64,000 nucleotides of DNA from Shewanella putrefaciens (lineage in GTDB: Bacteria; Pseudomonadota; Gammaproteobacteria; Enterobacterales; Shewanellaceae): positions 1,258,501 through 1,322,500 of the forward strand of contig NZ_CP066369.1 of the NCBI RefSeq assembly GCF_016406305.1, in the 5' to 3' direction. Shown here piece by piece: positions 45,524 through 54,575 of this stretch. The position numbers were made by a program, and so were the translations under genes. How positions within the stretch are numbered: the first letter of the stretch is position 1; every line of letters begins with the position of its first letter. Below the pieces are notes generated by a model. It did no database searches, was not told the origin of the DNA, and saw only the letters and a list, made by a program, of their open reading frames with translations.

Positions 45524-47860
45524 TTATTTGTGTACCTTGTCGACCCCCGATGAGCGACCTTCGGCGTGGCAGGTGGCGCAGGATTCTTGCCCCGATGGGT
45601 AAATTCGACCACCGCTGGCATCACTTTGATAAACCCCGCCAAAGCTGCGTGCATGGACGACTAAACTATCGATCAGCGTGTGACAAGCCGTGCAGGTTGC
45701 TAAGGTTGGTGAATACTCGGCAATTTGCCCTAGTTTGGCGGCATCGGGCGTTGCAACTAATAGGGATTGCTGTGCACTCAGTCCCGCAAGATCCAGCTGT
45801 CCAGTGCTATGGCAAACACCGCAGTTGTTTTTTGCATTTGGGTAAGTGAGTTCGGGGCGTGGGTTGCCAAACCCCACTACAGTGCGGGTTCCCGCATGCA
45901 GTGAATGCACCATTTCCCTGTAGCTCAAAGTATTGTTGATGGTGCGATAGGGCTTGATTTGGCTGGCCCCAGGCGTGTGCATCACATTGGCATTGAGATA
46001 CATAATCGCATCATTACTATGGCAACTTTGACATTGGCCATCGGTCAGTGCGGTTGCCGTTTGCGGTGCATGACAGTTGCCACAGCTGCTATTGGGCTCA
46101 AAAATCCCCTCCATTTGATGCGCCGATTGGACTCTATCCTCTAATCCTTGATCATGGCATTGGCGACAGGCCTGTTCATCGACCTTAGCTTTTGCCGTAA
46201 CCGCTTGACCTTCAAGGCTTAGCGAATTAATGGCACTGAGACTCACCTCTTGATTGCCAATATTACAGTTCACGGCAAAGCCGGTATTTTTATCGGCACA
46301 GAGCACCAGTTTACTGTAGAGCTTTGACTGACTCAGATCGCCAAAATCTGCAGTCGTTAGGTTAGATATGGTAACGGTTAGCTGATTGGGCGCGGTAATT
46401 TTTAAGGCGACGTCGCTGGTGTTTGCCAATAAATCCCACACTTTACGCTGGCCATTATTGATTGGCATGCTCGCGCTATTTGTTTCACCTGCGGCAATCA
46501 ACCAGAAGGATTTTATCATAGGCTGACTGGCGGGCAGTTGCTCCATTTGCTGCACTTGCAATGTCACCGCAAGGGTCTTGGCTTCAACGCTGAGCTGCGA
46601 ACTCAGTAACTTAACTTGGTAATCGCTCACCAGTTTAGTGGCTGTTTTCACTGCGGCATTGTGGAAAAGCCCGACACCTTCAGGATTAGTGCTATCAGGG
46701 TGGCAGCCGCTACAACCCAGTGCCCATGCATTGGCAAAAATTTCCCTGTTGTGGAATAAACCCGCTACAGTGCCATTCCAATCGGCAGGAATTTGCGCTT
46801 TGTGACAGTCAAGGCAAGCGGTTTTACTGGGGATATTGCTATTGCCACTTTGCGCCGTTGCGCCGGGAATATGGCATTGCTGACATTGGGTCATATCACC
46901 GGGATAGGTCACCTTGGCGTAGTCATACAACTGCCCCTTGTAACCGACAATTTGATATTTGGCTTGGTGGATCTGGTGTGTCAATGTCGCCATATCAAGG
47001 CTATTACCCGTTTCAGGATCGCCTGAGTAAGTCGTGTGGCAGACAACACAGCCCTCAAAGGCAAAACGTTTACTGCCGTGCATCAAAAGGCGAGTATCGG
47101 TATTGGCTAAGTCTGGGTTATGACATCGAAAACAGGCTTGTTCCGGTGCGATCACTTTACGGCCCATATCCGCTGCGACAGCCTGTCCTGTGGCGGGCAC
47201 AAAATCGTATACGCTGTTGACCAACTGAGTGTCGATTGGGCTGTTTGCGAACGGCTTTAACTCTAGGTAAATCCTGTGGGTGAGCTCAGGCGAGTACTGG
47301 GTGTCTATCCCCGTAAATTGCGAGTAACTCGTGAGTGGTTTACTCAAAGTGTAACGGTATTGGCCCGCGCCTAATGAAGTTAGACAAGCCGCTTTACAGC
47401 TGCTTTCAATGCCTGCTTGCCACTGCGTTTGTGCATTCGCTTGGGCATTTGCGGCCGGTTCTACTTGATTATTGATGTAACTGGTCCACTGCAGTGCAGG
47501 GTCAGTTGTGCTCTTAGCCTCGGTACTTATGGCTGTTTGGGCTTGATAATGAGCCTGTGGCGGAGCCAATTTAGCAATACCGACACCTAAGGTATCGAGA
47601 TCCTTCAGGCTTTCTAGCCCAGTGACCGCAATCCCATTGGCATTGCTGAGGAAGAAATCAACCTGCACATGGGTTTGCGCATCGATAACCACATTTTCTA
47701 TTGTTGCTTTAAGCGTATCGGCCTGTTCTATGCTGATACTCACTATCCCTGGTGGACCTTCTTTCCCATCGTCACCATCGGAGCAGGCTGTCATCAAACA
47801 GACTGCGACTGCCATTGGCGTAAAGATTTTCCATTGAGAACGGGTATTCGTTTTCATCAT
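45524..47860 (-). CDS. UndA-like undecahaem outer-membrane lipoprotein cytochrome c
   Basis: A 778-residue protein with a lipoprotein signal (LMTAC, mature N-terminal Cys followed by SDGDDGKEGPPG). It has eleven CXXCH sites: five in the first half (CFRCH, CVVCH, CQQCH, CLDCH, CSGCH) and six in the second (CRQCH, CGNCH, CQSCH, CGVCH, CTACH, CATCH). The 5+6 pattern with intervening beta-domains and a CX10C disulfide motif (CADKNTGFAVNC) is that of UndA rather than the ten-haem OmcA/MtrC. Such cytochromes reduce metals and flavins at the cell surface. It is divergent from the ferredoxin/oxidoreductase operon. Confidence 0.93.
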   Translation of the reverse strand: MMKTNTRSQWKIFTPMAVAVCLMTACSDGDDGKEGPPGIVSISIEQADTLKATIENVVIDAQTHVQVDFFLSNANGIAVTGLESLKDLDTLGVGIAKLAPPQAHYQAQTAISTEAKSTTDPALQWTSYINNQVEPAANAQANAQTQWQAGIESSCKAACLTSLGAGQYRYTLSKPLTSYSQFTGIDTQYSPELTHRIYLELKPFANSPIDTQLVNSVYDFVPATGQAVAADMGRKVIAPEQACFRCHNPDLANTDTRLLMHGSKRFAFEGCVVCHTTYSGDPETGNSLDMATLTHQIHQAKYQIVGYKGQLYDYAKVTYPGDMTQCQQCHIPGATAQSGNSNIPSKTACLDCHKAQIPADWNGTVAGLFHNREIFANAWALGCSGCHPDSTNPEGVGLFHNAAVKTATKLVSDYQVKLLSSQLSVEAKTLAVTLQVQQMEQLPASQPMIKSFWLIAAGETNSASMPINNGQRKVWDLLANTSDVALKITAPNQLTVTISNLTTADFGDLSQSKLYSKLVLCADKNTGFAVNCNIGNQEVSLSAINSLSLEGQAVTAKAKVDEQACRQCHDQGLEDRVQSAHQMEGIFEPNSSCGNCHAPQTATALTDGQCQSCHSNDAIMYLNANVMHTPGASQIKPYRTINNTLSYREMVHSLHAGTRTVVGFGNPRPELTYPNAKNNCGVCHSTGQLDLAGLSAQQSLLVATPDAAKLGQIAEYSPTLATCTACHTLIDSLVVHARSFGGVYQSDASGGRIYPSGQESCATCHAEGRSSGVDKVHK

Positions 47861-48214
47861 TTTCCATTCCTTTTAATTAGATTCTGTCGGGACTCTAATC
47901 GGAATGTATGCGGTATAGATACTAACTTAGTTATGAGTCGAATTGCACTTAATTAAATCATTTTAAAAGTTGTTCGTTAATTATGTTGAGATAATTTGAT
48001 GTGAGGCATCATTTTAAATTTCTAGATATTAGATTTAAAATTCTTAAAAACGTTACTCTGATGTATGTCGTGTAACTTGAACTAATACTGTCCCAATATG
48101 GGTAATTGTGACGCAGGTTAAAAATCAAAGACGTAATTACTTTAGCATAAATTGTCGGGAATCAAAGTGTATGCATATTTTAATTATATTGCTTTGACTA
48201 ATAAAGGATCAAAT
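47861..48214. other. 354-base intergenic region between divergent cytochrome and ferredoxin genes
   Basis: This AT-rich gap must hold both promoters. I see no full FNR or CRP box: TGATGTGAGGCATCA (47997-48011) has five-base arms at the wrong spacing, and TTGTGACGCAGG at 48106 is only a half-site. No gene is visible. Confidence 0.6.
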
Positions 48215-48859
48215 ATGATTACCAGAAGAGGAATGCTTAAAGGCGGTATGGGCGTTGCTGTCGGTACGGTTTATAGCGGGACATTGATAAGTTTTCTGAC
48301 CGGTTGCGGCAGTGACAGTAACAGCCAAGAAATCGTAGAAGTCATGCCTGGTGGACTCATGGTGGTAAACCCTACGGTTTGTGTAAGTTGCAGACGCTGC
48401 GAAATTGCCTGTGGTTGGAACCATGAAGGGGATAGTAGCCCTACATTGGCCCGCGTCAAAGTAGAAAAAAATATGAACTATGGCCCACATGGTGTGCAAT
48501 TTGACTATGAAATACAACGAGGTGAGTGCGGTGATAAAACCGTTGTTCCTTCAACTTGTCGCCACTGTGAAGTCTGTACTGAAGTTTGTCCACAGCAGGC
48601 TATTTCAACGAATGCACAAACTGGCGCCAAAGTGATTGATGAAGCTCGTTGTGTCGGATGTGGTTATTGTGCAGATAAGTGTCCTCAGCAGGTCATTAAA
48701 GTTGATCGCAGCAAAATGAAAGCCGTTAAATGTGATTTATGTAATGGTAATCCTGCCTGTGCGCAGGTTTGTCCTACGGGTGCAATTAAATTTTATAACT
48801 GGGAAGAGGCTGAAGCTGCATTAGAACAATATGAAAAATACACCGGCTTAGTTTCTTAA
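48215..48859 (+). CDS. Tat-exported, probable lipoprotein, four-cluster ferredoxin (YdhY-like)
   Basis: A 214-residue iron-sulfur protein. The N-terminus MITRRGMLKGG has the twin-arginine motif and is followed by a hydrophobic segment ending in LTGC, a lipobox. Four cysteine groups follow: CVSCRRCEIAC, STCRHCEVCTEVC, RCVGCGYCADKC and CDLCNGNPACAQVC, the four [4Fe-4S] arrangement of DmsB/HycB-type subunits. ATG 48215 (after AAAGGATCAAAT) is used; an upstream in-frame start at 48152 lacks support. It lies 16 bases before the YdhV-like gene and should accept its electrons. Confidence 0.9.
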   Translation: MITRRGMLKGGMGVAVGTVYSGTLISFLTGCGSDSNSQEIVEVMPGGLMVVNPTVCVSCRRCEIACGWNHEGDSSPTLARVKVEKNMNYGPHGVQFDYEIQRGECGDKTVVPSTCRHCEVCTEVCPQQAISTNAQTGAKVIDEARCVGCGYCADKCPQQVIKVDRSKMKAVKCDLCNGNPACAQVCPTGAIKFYNWEEAEAALEQYEKYTGLVS

Positions 48860-48875
48860 ATTCAGGAGAAGTAAT

Positions 48876-50999
48876 ATGAGTGAACAAATAGGTGGTTGGG
48901 CGGGTAAAGTCCTCAGAGTTAATTTAACAACTAATCATATATGGTATGAGCCAATCAATAAATATTATGACTATATCGGTGGTATGGGGATTGGTTATAA
49001 AATATTGTGGGATGACCATAAGGATAATATTACTGCAATTGATCCAGATAATATTATTGTGTTTTCAGCAGGGCCATTAACGGGTTCAGGCGTTATATGT
49101 ACCGGACGAACAACTATTACTTCCCGTAGTCCCGTCATTGAAAAACATCTGATTGCCGATGGTCACTTTGGCGGGCATTTTTCACCCGCAATGAAATTTG
49201 CCGGTTTCGATGCAATTGCGATAGAAGGCAAAGCGAGTAGCCCTGTGTGGCTGAAAATTGTCGATGATAAGGTCACGATTGAACCTGCCGATGCCCTATG
49301 GGGTAAAGGTATATTTGATACCCACGCTATGATAGCGCAAATGATGGGACCCAATGCACAGGTCGCTGCGATTGGCCAAGCGGGGGAGAACCAAGTGCCA
49401 CTGTCAGTGATTATGACTCAGGGCGGGCACTCAGCCGGTGGTCATGGCTCGGTGATGGGCTCAAAAAATTGTAAAGGGATAGGCATTATCGGCACCGGCG
49501 CCGTTAAAATCGCCGCCAATAATGAAAAGATGCGCGCCTTAGATGACCATATTTTAGGGATTATCGGCGCCAACAATAATGGTGTCGTACCTTCAACGCC
49601 GCAATCTTGGGCTGAGTACTCAGCACCCATCAGCCGCTGGAAATCTCGGCCCGGTTTGAAGTGGGGCGCTGCCGATCAAGAAATCGATTTAGGCGAAGTG
49701 CCATGGAATGAACGCAATCGTATTGGGTTTCGAACCTCGATGGCAGAAAGCTATATAGGTGTGGAATACGCCAATAAGTGGATGAAGCGTACGGGGGGCT
49801 GTCATTCATGCCCAATACGTTGCTTCTGCGAGCTAAAAGTCCCTGAATTGAAAAGCAAATATAACCGTAAATCTGAACATATATCCAATGTGTGTATGGG
49901 GTTCCTTGTGCCACAGTATTTAATGGGCACCAAAAATGGTACCGAAGCACACGCTATGGTAGGCGCTTTAGGGGCACATATTCTCGATGATTATGGTATT
50001 TGGTGTAACTATGGCCTGATTTCACACATTTTTAAGTTTTTAAAAACTCACGATATGTTCAAACATTTATTGCCTGAAGAGGAATACAACAGTATCCCTT
50101 GGGCGCTTTGGGATAACCAAGATCCCGCTTTCTTGCTTGATTTCTATCGCCGAATTGCCTTTAAAGAAGGTGAAATCTCCCATATGGCCGACGGCTTATA
50201 TGATTTGATCAAGCGTTGGGGCTTAGATGGCACTAATCCCGCGTTAGGTTATTGGGACATACATAAAGAGAGTAAAACCAAGGTCTTTAACCAAAAAACT
50301 AATGCTGCCGTGCACCATGCCAGTGAAACTGCAGGTCAGGTCGGTACGTTAATCAACGTCGTCTTTAACCGTGATGCCCAGTGCCATTCCCACATCAACA
50401 TAGTTAATAGTGGATTGCCACACGATATGACAGTGGCGATTGCCGAGAAAAAATGGGGTGAAGGGGCATTCGATAAGGTGAATTGGTATACCCCAATCAA
50501 TGCGGCAAAGATCCGTTTTGCTAAGTGGTCGCTGGTGAAAAATGTGTTACATGATTCGCTGACACTGTGTAATTGGATGTTCCCACTGCTGGCATCACCG
50601 GATAAAAATCGTAACTATGAAGGTGATAGCACCATTGAATCGCAAATGTTCAGCTTAGTCACAGGGATTGAAACCAGTGAGACTGAGTTAGATTTCAAGG
50701 CGGAAAGAGTCTTACATCTACACCGTGCCCTAACTATATTGCAGATGAATGAAAGCAATATGCGCGAAGAGCACGATGTGCTCTGCGACTGGGTTTACGA
50801 TATGGATCCAGATAAAAACTTCGGTCAAGAGGGCACCATCAAGATGGACCGTGCTGACATGCAAACGGCGCTGGACATGTTCTATGAAGCCTTTGGTTGG
50901 GATATTCAAACCGGTGCGCCAACGCGGGCCACGCTCGACAAGTTTAGCCTAGGTTTTGTTGCCGATAGATTGGCGGCGCGAGGCCTATTACCCAGTTAA
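48876..50999 (+). CDS. ydhV: YdhV-like aldehyde ferredoxin oxidoreductase (tungsten/molybdenum bis-pterin type)
   Basis: A 707-residue AOR-family enzyme that aligns along its whole length with E. coli YdhV (700). The N-terminal domain (GGWAGKVLRVNLTT, GGMGIGYKI, GPLTGSGVICTGR) and pterin region (IGQAGENQVPLS, GGHGSVMGSKNCKGI) are typical. The [4Fe-4S] ligands are Cys309, Cys312, Cys316 (CHSCPIRC) and a late Cys near 565 (LCNWMFP). The substrate is unknown. No signal peptide is present although its ferredoxin partner is Tat-exported. Confidence 0.94.
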   Translation: MSEQIGGWAGKVLRVNLTTNHIWYEPINKYYDYIGGMGIGYKILWDDHKDNITAIDPDNIIVFSAGPLTGSGVICTGRTTITSRSPVIEKHLIADGHFGGHFSPAMKFAGFDAIAIEGKASSPVWLKIVDDKVTIEPADALWGKGIFDTHAMIAQMMGPNAQVAAIGQAGENQVPLSVIMTQGGHSAGGHGSVMGSKNCKGIGIIGTGAVKIAANNEKMRALDDHILGIIGANNNGVVPSTPQSWAEYSAPISRWKSRPGLKWGAADQEIDLGEVPWNERNRIGFRTSMAESYIGVEYANKWMKRTGGCHSCPIRCFCELKVPELKSKYNRKSEHISNVCMGFLVPQYLMGTKNGTEAHAMVGALGAHILDDYGIWCNYGLISHIFKFLKTHDMFKHLLPEEEYNSIPWALWDNQDPAFLLDFYRRIAFKEGEISHMADGLYDLIKRWGLDGTNPALGYWDIHKESKTKVFNQKTNAAVHHASETAGQVGTLINVVFNRDAQCHSHINIVNSGLPHDMTVAIAEKKWGEGAFDKVNWYTPINAAKIRFAKWSLVKNVLHDSLTLCNWMFPLLASPDKNRNYEGDSTIESQMFSLVTGIETSETELDFKAERVLHLHRALTILQMNESNMREEHDVLCDWVYDMDPDKNFGQEGTIKMDRADMQTALDMFYEAFGWDIQTGAPTRATLDKFSLGFVADRLAARGLLPS

Positions 51000-51017
51000 A
51001 CACGATAGTTGGACACT

Positions 51018-51539
51018 ATGATTGAACTTGTCGGTTATATCAGGGTATTTAGCCAACACGGACGCTTAGTCACGGCGGAGCAAATCGCCGCCGTGGCAGG
51101 GCTCGAATGGCATAGTAAGCAAACGGTTGATTGTTATATTCGCCTGATCCTCAATGGAAATTATGCGGATATTCAGATGCGTTTATCGGGTAAAGAGCAT
51201 TATTTTTATTCCGAAAAATTCATCGTTGAACGCTATGCTGAGCAGTGGCTAGCCCTTAATCGTGGGGAAGATCTGGAGGCGATTGCCGCTCAGATCCGCC
51301 GTAACAGTTGCCGGCATACTGCGGTGTTTGAGGAAAGTGTACTGACCTTTGCCCCCTACCATTATGATGAACTCAAACTGGCTAAAACCCGAGATCTGTT
51401 GCCACAGCAGCCAGGAACCGAGGATATTTTTTACGCCAAGGATAATCAGGGGCGGGGGTACTATTACTCTACCCAAGGGCTGAGTCACAGTTATGCTGAA
51501 GTGCTGGCGAATTACGATCCCTATGAGTGGTCATACTGA
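51018..51539 (+). CDS. Uncharacterised protein in the YdhV-like operon (YdhW position)
   Basis: A 173-residue soluble protein (TTG at 51009 would add three residues). The first half has a helix-turn-helix-like segment (GRLVTAEQIAAVAGLEWHSKQTVDCYIRLILNG); the C-terminus is aromatic and ends DPYEWSY. I do not recognise a family. Its position 18 bases after the ydhV-like gene recalls E. coli ydhW, but I cannot confirm homology by eye. A maturation or insertion factor for the oxidoreductase is one possibility. Confidence 0.6.
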   Translation: MIELVGYIRVFSQHGRLVTAEQIAAVAGLEWHSKQTVDCYIRLILNGNYADIQMRLSGKEHYFYSEKFIVERYAEQWLALNRGEDLEAIAAQIRRNSCRHTAVFEESVLTFAPYHYDELKLAKTRDLLPQQPGTEDIFYAKDNQGRGYYYSTQGLSHSYAEVLANYDPYEWSY

Positions 51540-51612
51540 TATTCATTGTTGAGCCACTCTGGGTGATTAAGCGCTTAATTGAGCTATGTTGGCCTTTATA
51601 ACGCCCCAGATT

Positions 51613-51636
51613 AAGCGCCTACGGGCGCTTTTTTTC
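51613..51636 (+). terminator. Intrinsic terminator after the YdhV-like operon
   Basis: AAGCGCC / GGCGCTT stem, four-base loop, T-tract of seven. Confidence 0.85.
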
Positions 51637-51759
51637 TGGAATAAATTTGTAGTATTTGGTTGTTACCTTTGTCGCGGCAAGGGGAGTAAAGTGGAGAGGG
51701 TGTTTAGAGAGCGGTTGCAAACTTTCACTCAGATACTGTCCTAATAAAAGGAGTTTACC

Positions 51760-52320
51760 ATGGCAAAAATTTTGATCATCGCCGGTGATTTTGTTGAAGA
51801 TTATGAGCTAATGGTGCCATTTCAGGCGCTGCAAATGGTGGGTCACCAAGTTACCGTTGTTTGCCCCGATAAAGTGGCCGGACAAACCATTAAAACCGCA
51901 ATTCATGATTTTGAAGGCGACCAAACCTACAGCGAAAAACCTGGGCATCTCTTTGCTCTAAATGGTGATTTTGCAAAGGTGAGTGCCAATGATTTCGATG
52001 CTTTACTGCTCCCAGGGGGCCGAGCACCGGAGTATTTGCGTTTAAATCCGTTAGTGCTGAATTTAGTGAGGGCGTTTTCGGAGCAAGATAAGCCCATGGC
52101 GGCCATTTGCCACGGCGCACAGTTGCTGACGGCGGCGGATGTCGTTGGCGGTAAAAAGGTTTCAGCTTACCCTGCATGTGCTCCCGAGGTGAGACAAGCG
52201 GGCGCTGAATATTGCGATATTGCCGTAACCCAAGCGATTACCGATGGCAAGCTTGTCACCGCCCCCGCTTGGCCAGCACATCCCGCTTGGCTTGCACAAT
52301 TTAATCAGTTGCTTGGCTAG
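51760..52320 (+). CDS. DJ-1/PfpI family protein (YhbO/YajL-like)
   Basis: A 186-residue protein of the class I glutamine amidotransferase-like superfamily. The nucleophile elbow is [10 protein letters not shown] with Cys117 followed by His, and the N-terminal [14 protein letters not shown] carries the conserved Glu/Asp of PfpI proteins. Members are described as protein or nucleotide deglycases and stress proteins. AAAGGAG precedes the ATG. Confidence 0.87.
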   Translation: MAKILIIAGDFVEDYELMVPFQALQMVGHQVTVVCPDKVAGQTIKTAIHDFEGDQTYSEKPGHLFALNGDFAKVSANDFDALLLPGGRAPEYLRLNPLVLNLVRAFSEQDKPMAAICHGAQLLTAADVVGGKKVSAYPACAPEVRQAGAEYCDIAVTQAITDGKLVTAPAWPAHPAWLAQFNQLLG

Positions 52321-52379
52321 CTTATCAGTTTGATTTTGTGGCATAACAGTTCGGGTAGCCACCTAAGGGGAGTAAGACA

Positions 52380-52685
52380 GTGTGTGAAATTTATTCCGGC
52401 GCCGAACCCGAACTGTTCGAACTTAAAACCCGCTCGATTCGTATCGATGGTGTCGTGACCAGTGTGCGTCTCGAGGCGGTTTTTTGGCAAATCATAGAAG
52501 ATATTGCCGACGAAGCGGACCTCAGTGTTGCGGCATTTTTAACGCGAATATATCAGGAAGTGTTAACTCGCGACGGCCGAGTGGCCAATTTTGCCTCTCT
52601 GCTGCGTGTCGCCTGTACAACCTATCTAAATGAAGGCAAACGTTTAGTGTTAAACCCTAAAGTGACCTTACAGCCAAGGAAATGA
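52380..52685 (+). CDS. Ribbon-helix-helix domain protein (RHH_4 type)
   Basis: A 101-residue protein with the RHH_4 pattern: KTRSIRIDGVVTSVRLEAVFWQIIEDIADEADLSVAAFLTRIY. A GTG start at 52380 has AGGGGAG at 52366-52372. Probably a small DNA-binding regulator; target unknown. It is convergent with the solute-binding protein gene, with 7 bases between stops. Confidence 0.8.
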   Translation: MCEIYSGAEPELFELKTRSIRIDGVVTSVRLEAVFWQIIEDIADEADLSVAAFLTRIYQEVLTRDGRVANFASLLRVACTTYLNEGKRLVLNPKVTLQPRK

Positions 52686-52692
52686 GCTAGGT

Positions 52693-53445
52693 TTAACTGG
52701 CTAACCTTTGGGTGTATTTTTTGATGATTTCGTCAATTTTACCATTGGCCTTCAGTGTGGCTATGGCTTGATTGATGGCAGGAAGCAAATCGGTATGTTC
52801 TTTTCGTAACCTAAACACTAAGTCACCATCAGAATGCACTGCCGCCAGTGCGACAGGGATCCGCAACTGAGTCGACCAATACAACGCCGGGTAATTACCT
52901 GCAATAACGGCATCGACTCTGTGTTTATCTAAGGCTTTGATCAGCTCCTGCTCGGAGGTGAAGTCGGCGCGGATAAAATCCTTGTCGTCGTGGTATAAAT
53001 AACCGCGCACAGTGCCGATTTGTTTACCTTTTATCTGGCCGATATCTTTATATTTACTGACATTTTCTGGCAATGTGACCACATACTCAGTGATTTGCAT
53101 TATGGGGACCGATTTGACAAACAGCGGCCCTAAATCCTGTTTTTCAAACCAACTTGGGCTGACGATATCAAAGTCGAGTTGACCGGTTTCCAGAGCGTTA
53201 TTAGTGCGCTTTGGCGGCAGGGTGAGGATTTCACCGTCGATTTTCGCTAAGGATAAAATCATCGGGATAAGCTCTGTAATCATCCCCGGCGCCTCGGCTT
53301 GATCACCGATAAAATACGGATACCAAGAATAGGAGCCTGTGATATTGTATTTGAGCTGCTCCGCATAGGCGTTTGGTTGAGCAAAGCAAAGGGCGAACAA
53401 GGTAAATCGAACTAAGTGTTTATACTGCAAACATCGCTTAACCAT
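52693..53445 (-). CDS. Periplasmic solute-binding protein (SBP_bac_3 type)
   Basis: A 250-residue protein with a signal peptide (LVRFTLFALCFAQPNAYAE) and a family-3 solute-binding fold: GSYSWYPYFIGDQAEAPGMITELIPMILS, GQLDFDIVSPSWFEK, GKQIGTVRGYLYHDD, LDKHRVDAVIAGNYPA, and a C-terminal INQAIATLKANGKIDEIIKKY. No permease or ATPase gene is nearby, so it may be an orphan sensor-type binding protein. Confidence 0.87.
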   Translation of the reverse strand: MVKRCLQYKHLVRFTLFALCFAQPNAYAEQLKYNITGSYSWYPYFIGDQAEAPGMITELIPMILSLAKIDGEILTLPPKRTNNALETGQLDFDIVSPSWFEKQDLGPLFVKSVPIMQITEYVVTLPENVSKYKDIGQIKGKQIGTVRGYLYHDDKDFIRADFTSEQELIKALDKHRVDAVIAGNYPALYWSTQLRIPVALAAVHSDGDLVFRLRKEHTDLLPAINQAIATLKANGKIDEIIKKYTQRLAS

Positions 53446-53531
53446 ATTGCTTTTATCCTTGTTATCTCTGCTTTAGCTAAGGCCTATCCTATGGCCATTC
53501 TACCTATACTGTGTGAATAAATTGTTTATTG

Positions 53532-53636
53532 GGTCACAATCGGTCACAATCGGTCACATAAGCCATAGTTAAACAGTTTTCAACTTTACGTCATTACACT
53601 TTAGGCCATTACACTTTACGCCATTACACTTTACGC
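53532..53636. repeat. Two short tandem repeats in the SBP-DUF2913 gap
   Basis: GGTCACAATC occurs twice from 53532 plus a third partial copy (GGTCACA at 53552). A 15-bp unit CATTACACTTTAGGC / CATTACACTTTACGC (twice) occupies 53592-53636, one base different among copies. They fall upstream of the SBP start and just beyond the DUF2913 stop. Confidence 0.9.
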
Positions 53637-53644
53637 TATGACGC

Positions 53645-54280
53645 CTAAGCCAATAGCTGACACAGGGCTGGCTGCTGATTATCAGGATAAATCCTATAGG
53701 CTTTATGGTGTTTAATTAGGCTCGCTTTCTTATTGCCTTGGCTCAGCAGTAGACCGTGGGATAGGGCGATGCGTGTGAGTTGTTGCTCATCGGCCCGCAC
53801 ATATAAATTAATTGGCTTAATGAGTTGGCCATCTTTGATATGTTGCGCCAACTCCTTTGCATCAATCACTAGGCTAGATTGACCATCGCCGTCGAGCTTG
53901 AGCTTAGTGCTGATTTCTGTGTCAGTAAAGACTAACCAATCGGCTTGTTTCAAAGTGTCTAGCATGGCATTTAATGCCGTGCCTAAAGCGGCTTCTGATT
54001 TTTCAACTGTTTGATATTGAAATATAATTCTCTCTAATAAACGCTTGAGTTCAGCACCTGCACCTTGGCTGCGGGCTAAACGTATCCATGCTGTAAGATC
54101 ATCGGCAACCAGTTTAGAAAAGCGTTTTTCCTTTAGGGATTCAACCATCCAATTACACAGAAAGTGGCTTTCCTGCGCAGGGGTACGTTGTGCTTTTTTG
54201 GTTTGTGCCGATGCCGTTAAATCGGCAAGGCCTGCGAGGGCGAGTTCGAGCACAGCCTGGTTATAGGTTTGAGAATTCAT
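53645..54280 (-). CDS. DUF2913 family protein
   Basis: A 211-residue soluble, mostly helical protein. The N-terminal YNQAVLELALAGLADLTAS, RTPAQESHFLCNWMVESLKEKRFSKLVADDLTAWIRLARSQG segment fits DUF2913, found in Vibrio, Enterobacterales and Shewanella. No function is known. Its 295-base upstream gap contains no other gene. Confidence 0.75.
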   Translation of the reverse strand: MNSQTYNQAVLELALAGLADLTASAQTKKAQRTPAQESHFLCNWMVESLKEKRFSKLVADDLTAWIRLARSQGAGAELKRLLERIIFQYQTVEKSEAALGTALNAMLDTLKQADWLVFTDTEISTKLKLDGDGQSSLVIDAKELAQHIKDGQLIKPINLYVRADEQQLTRIALSHGLLLSQGNKKASLIKHHKAYRIYPDNQQPALCQLLA

Positions 54281-54575
54281 TATGACTCCGCCGCGGGTTG
54301 AAGTGATGTTATCTATTTGAACATTGACGATTTTGATTGCGGCAGGATTAGTTTAACAAAGCGGCCATTAAATCGATAATGATTCTTGCGAATTGACTAG
54401 TCCAGTGCTGGTGGCCGTTGAGTGGCGAGTGATTTTATTCTTAAGGCTGACATCTTCATATCGGTTCTAAAAAGTACGGTTGAAAGAAGGGGACTCTAGG
54501 GCTAGACTGAAAATATTAAAGGATTGATCCACTTTTAAATATTAATTTAAGTGGTAATAATGGAAGAGGTGAGCT

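Noticed and set aside
46720..47220. A 166-codon open frame on the plus strand inside the cytochrome gene
   Set aside because: It lies antisense to the CXXCH-rich gene, has no ribosome site and its composition follows the opposite strand.
47995..48013. Possible FNR or CRP box in the cytochrome-ferredoxin gap
   Set aside because: The palindrome TGATG-TGAGG-CATCA has the wrong spacing and short arms for either regulator.
53532..53636. CRISPR array
   Set aside because: Units are 10 and 15 bp, directly tandem, with no spacers and no cas genes.
54281..54575. Boundary of a mobile element before the AT-rich block
   Set aside because: No integrase, transposase, tRNA gene or terminal repeat is visible, so a named element is not supported.
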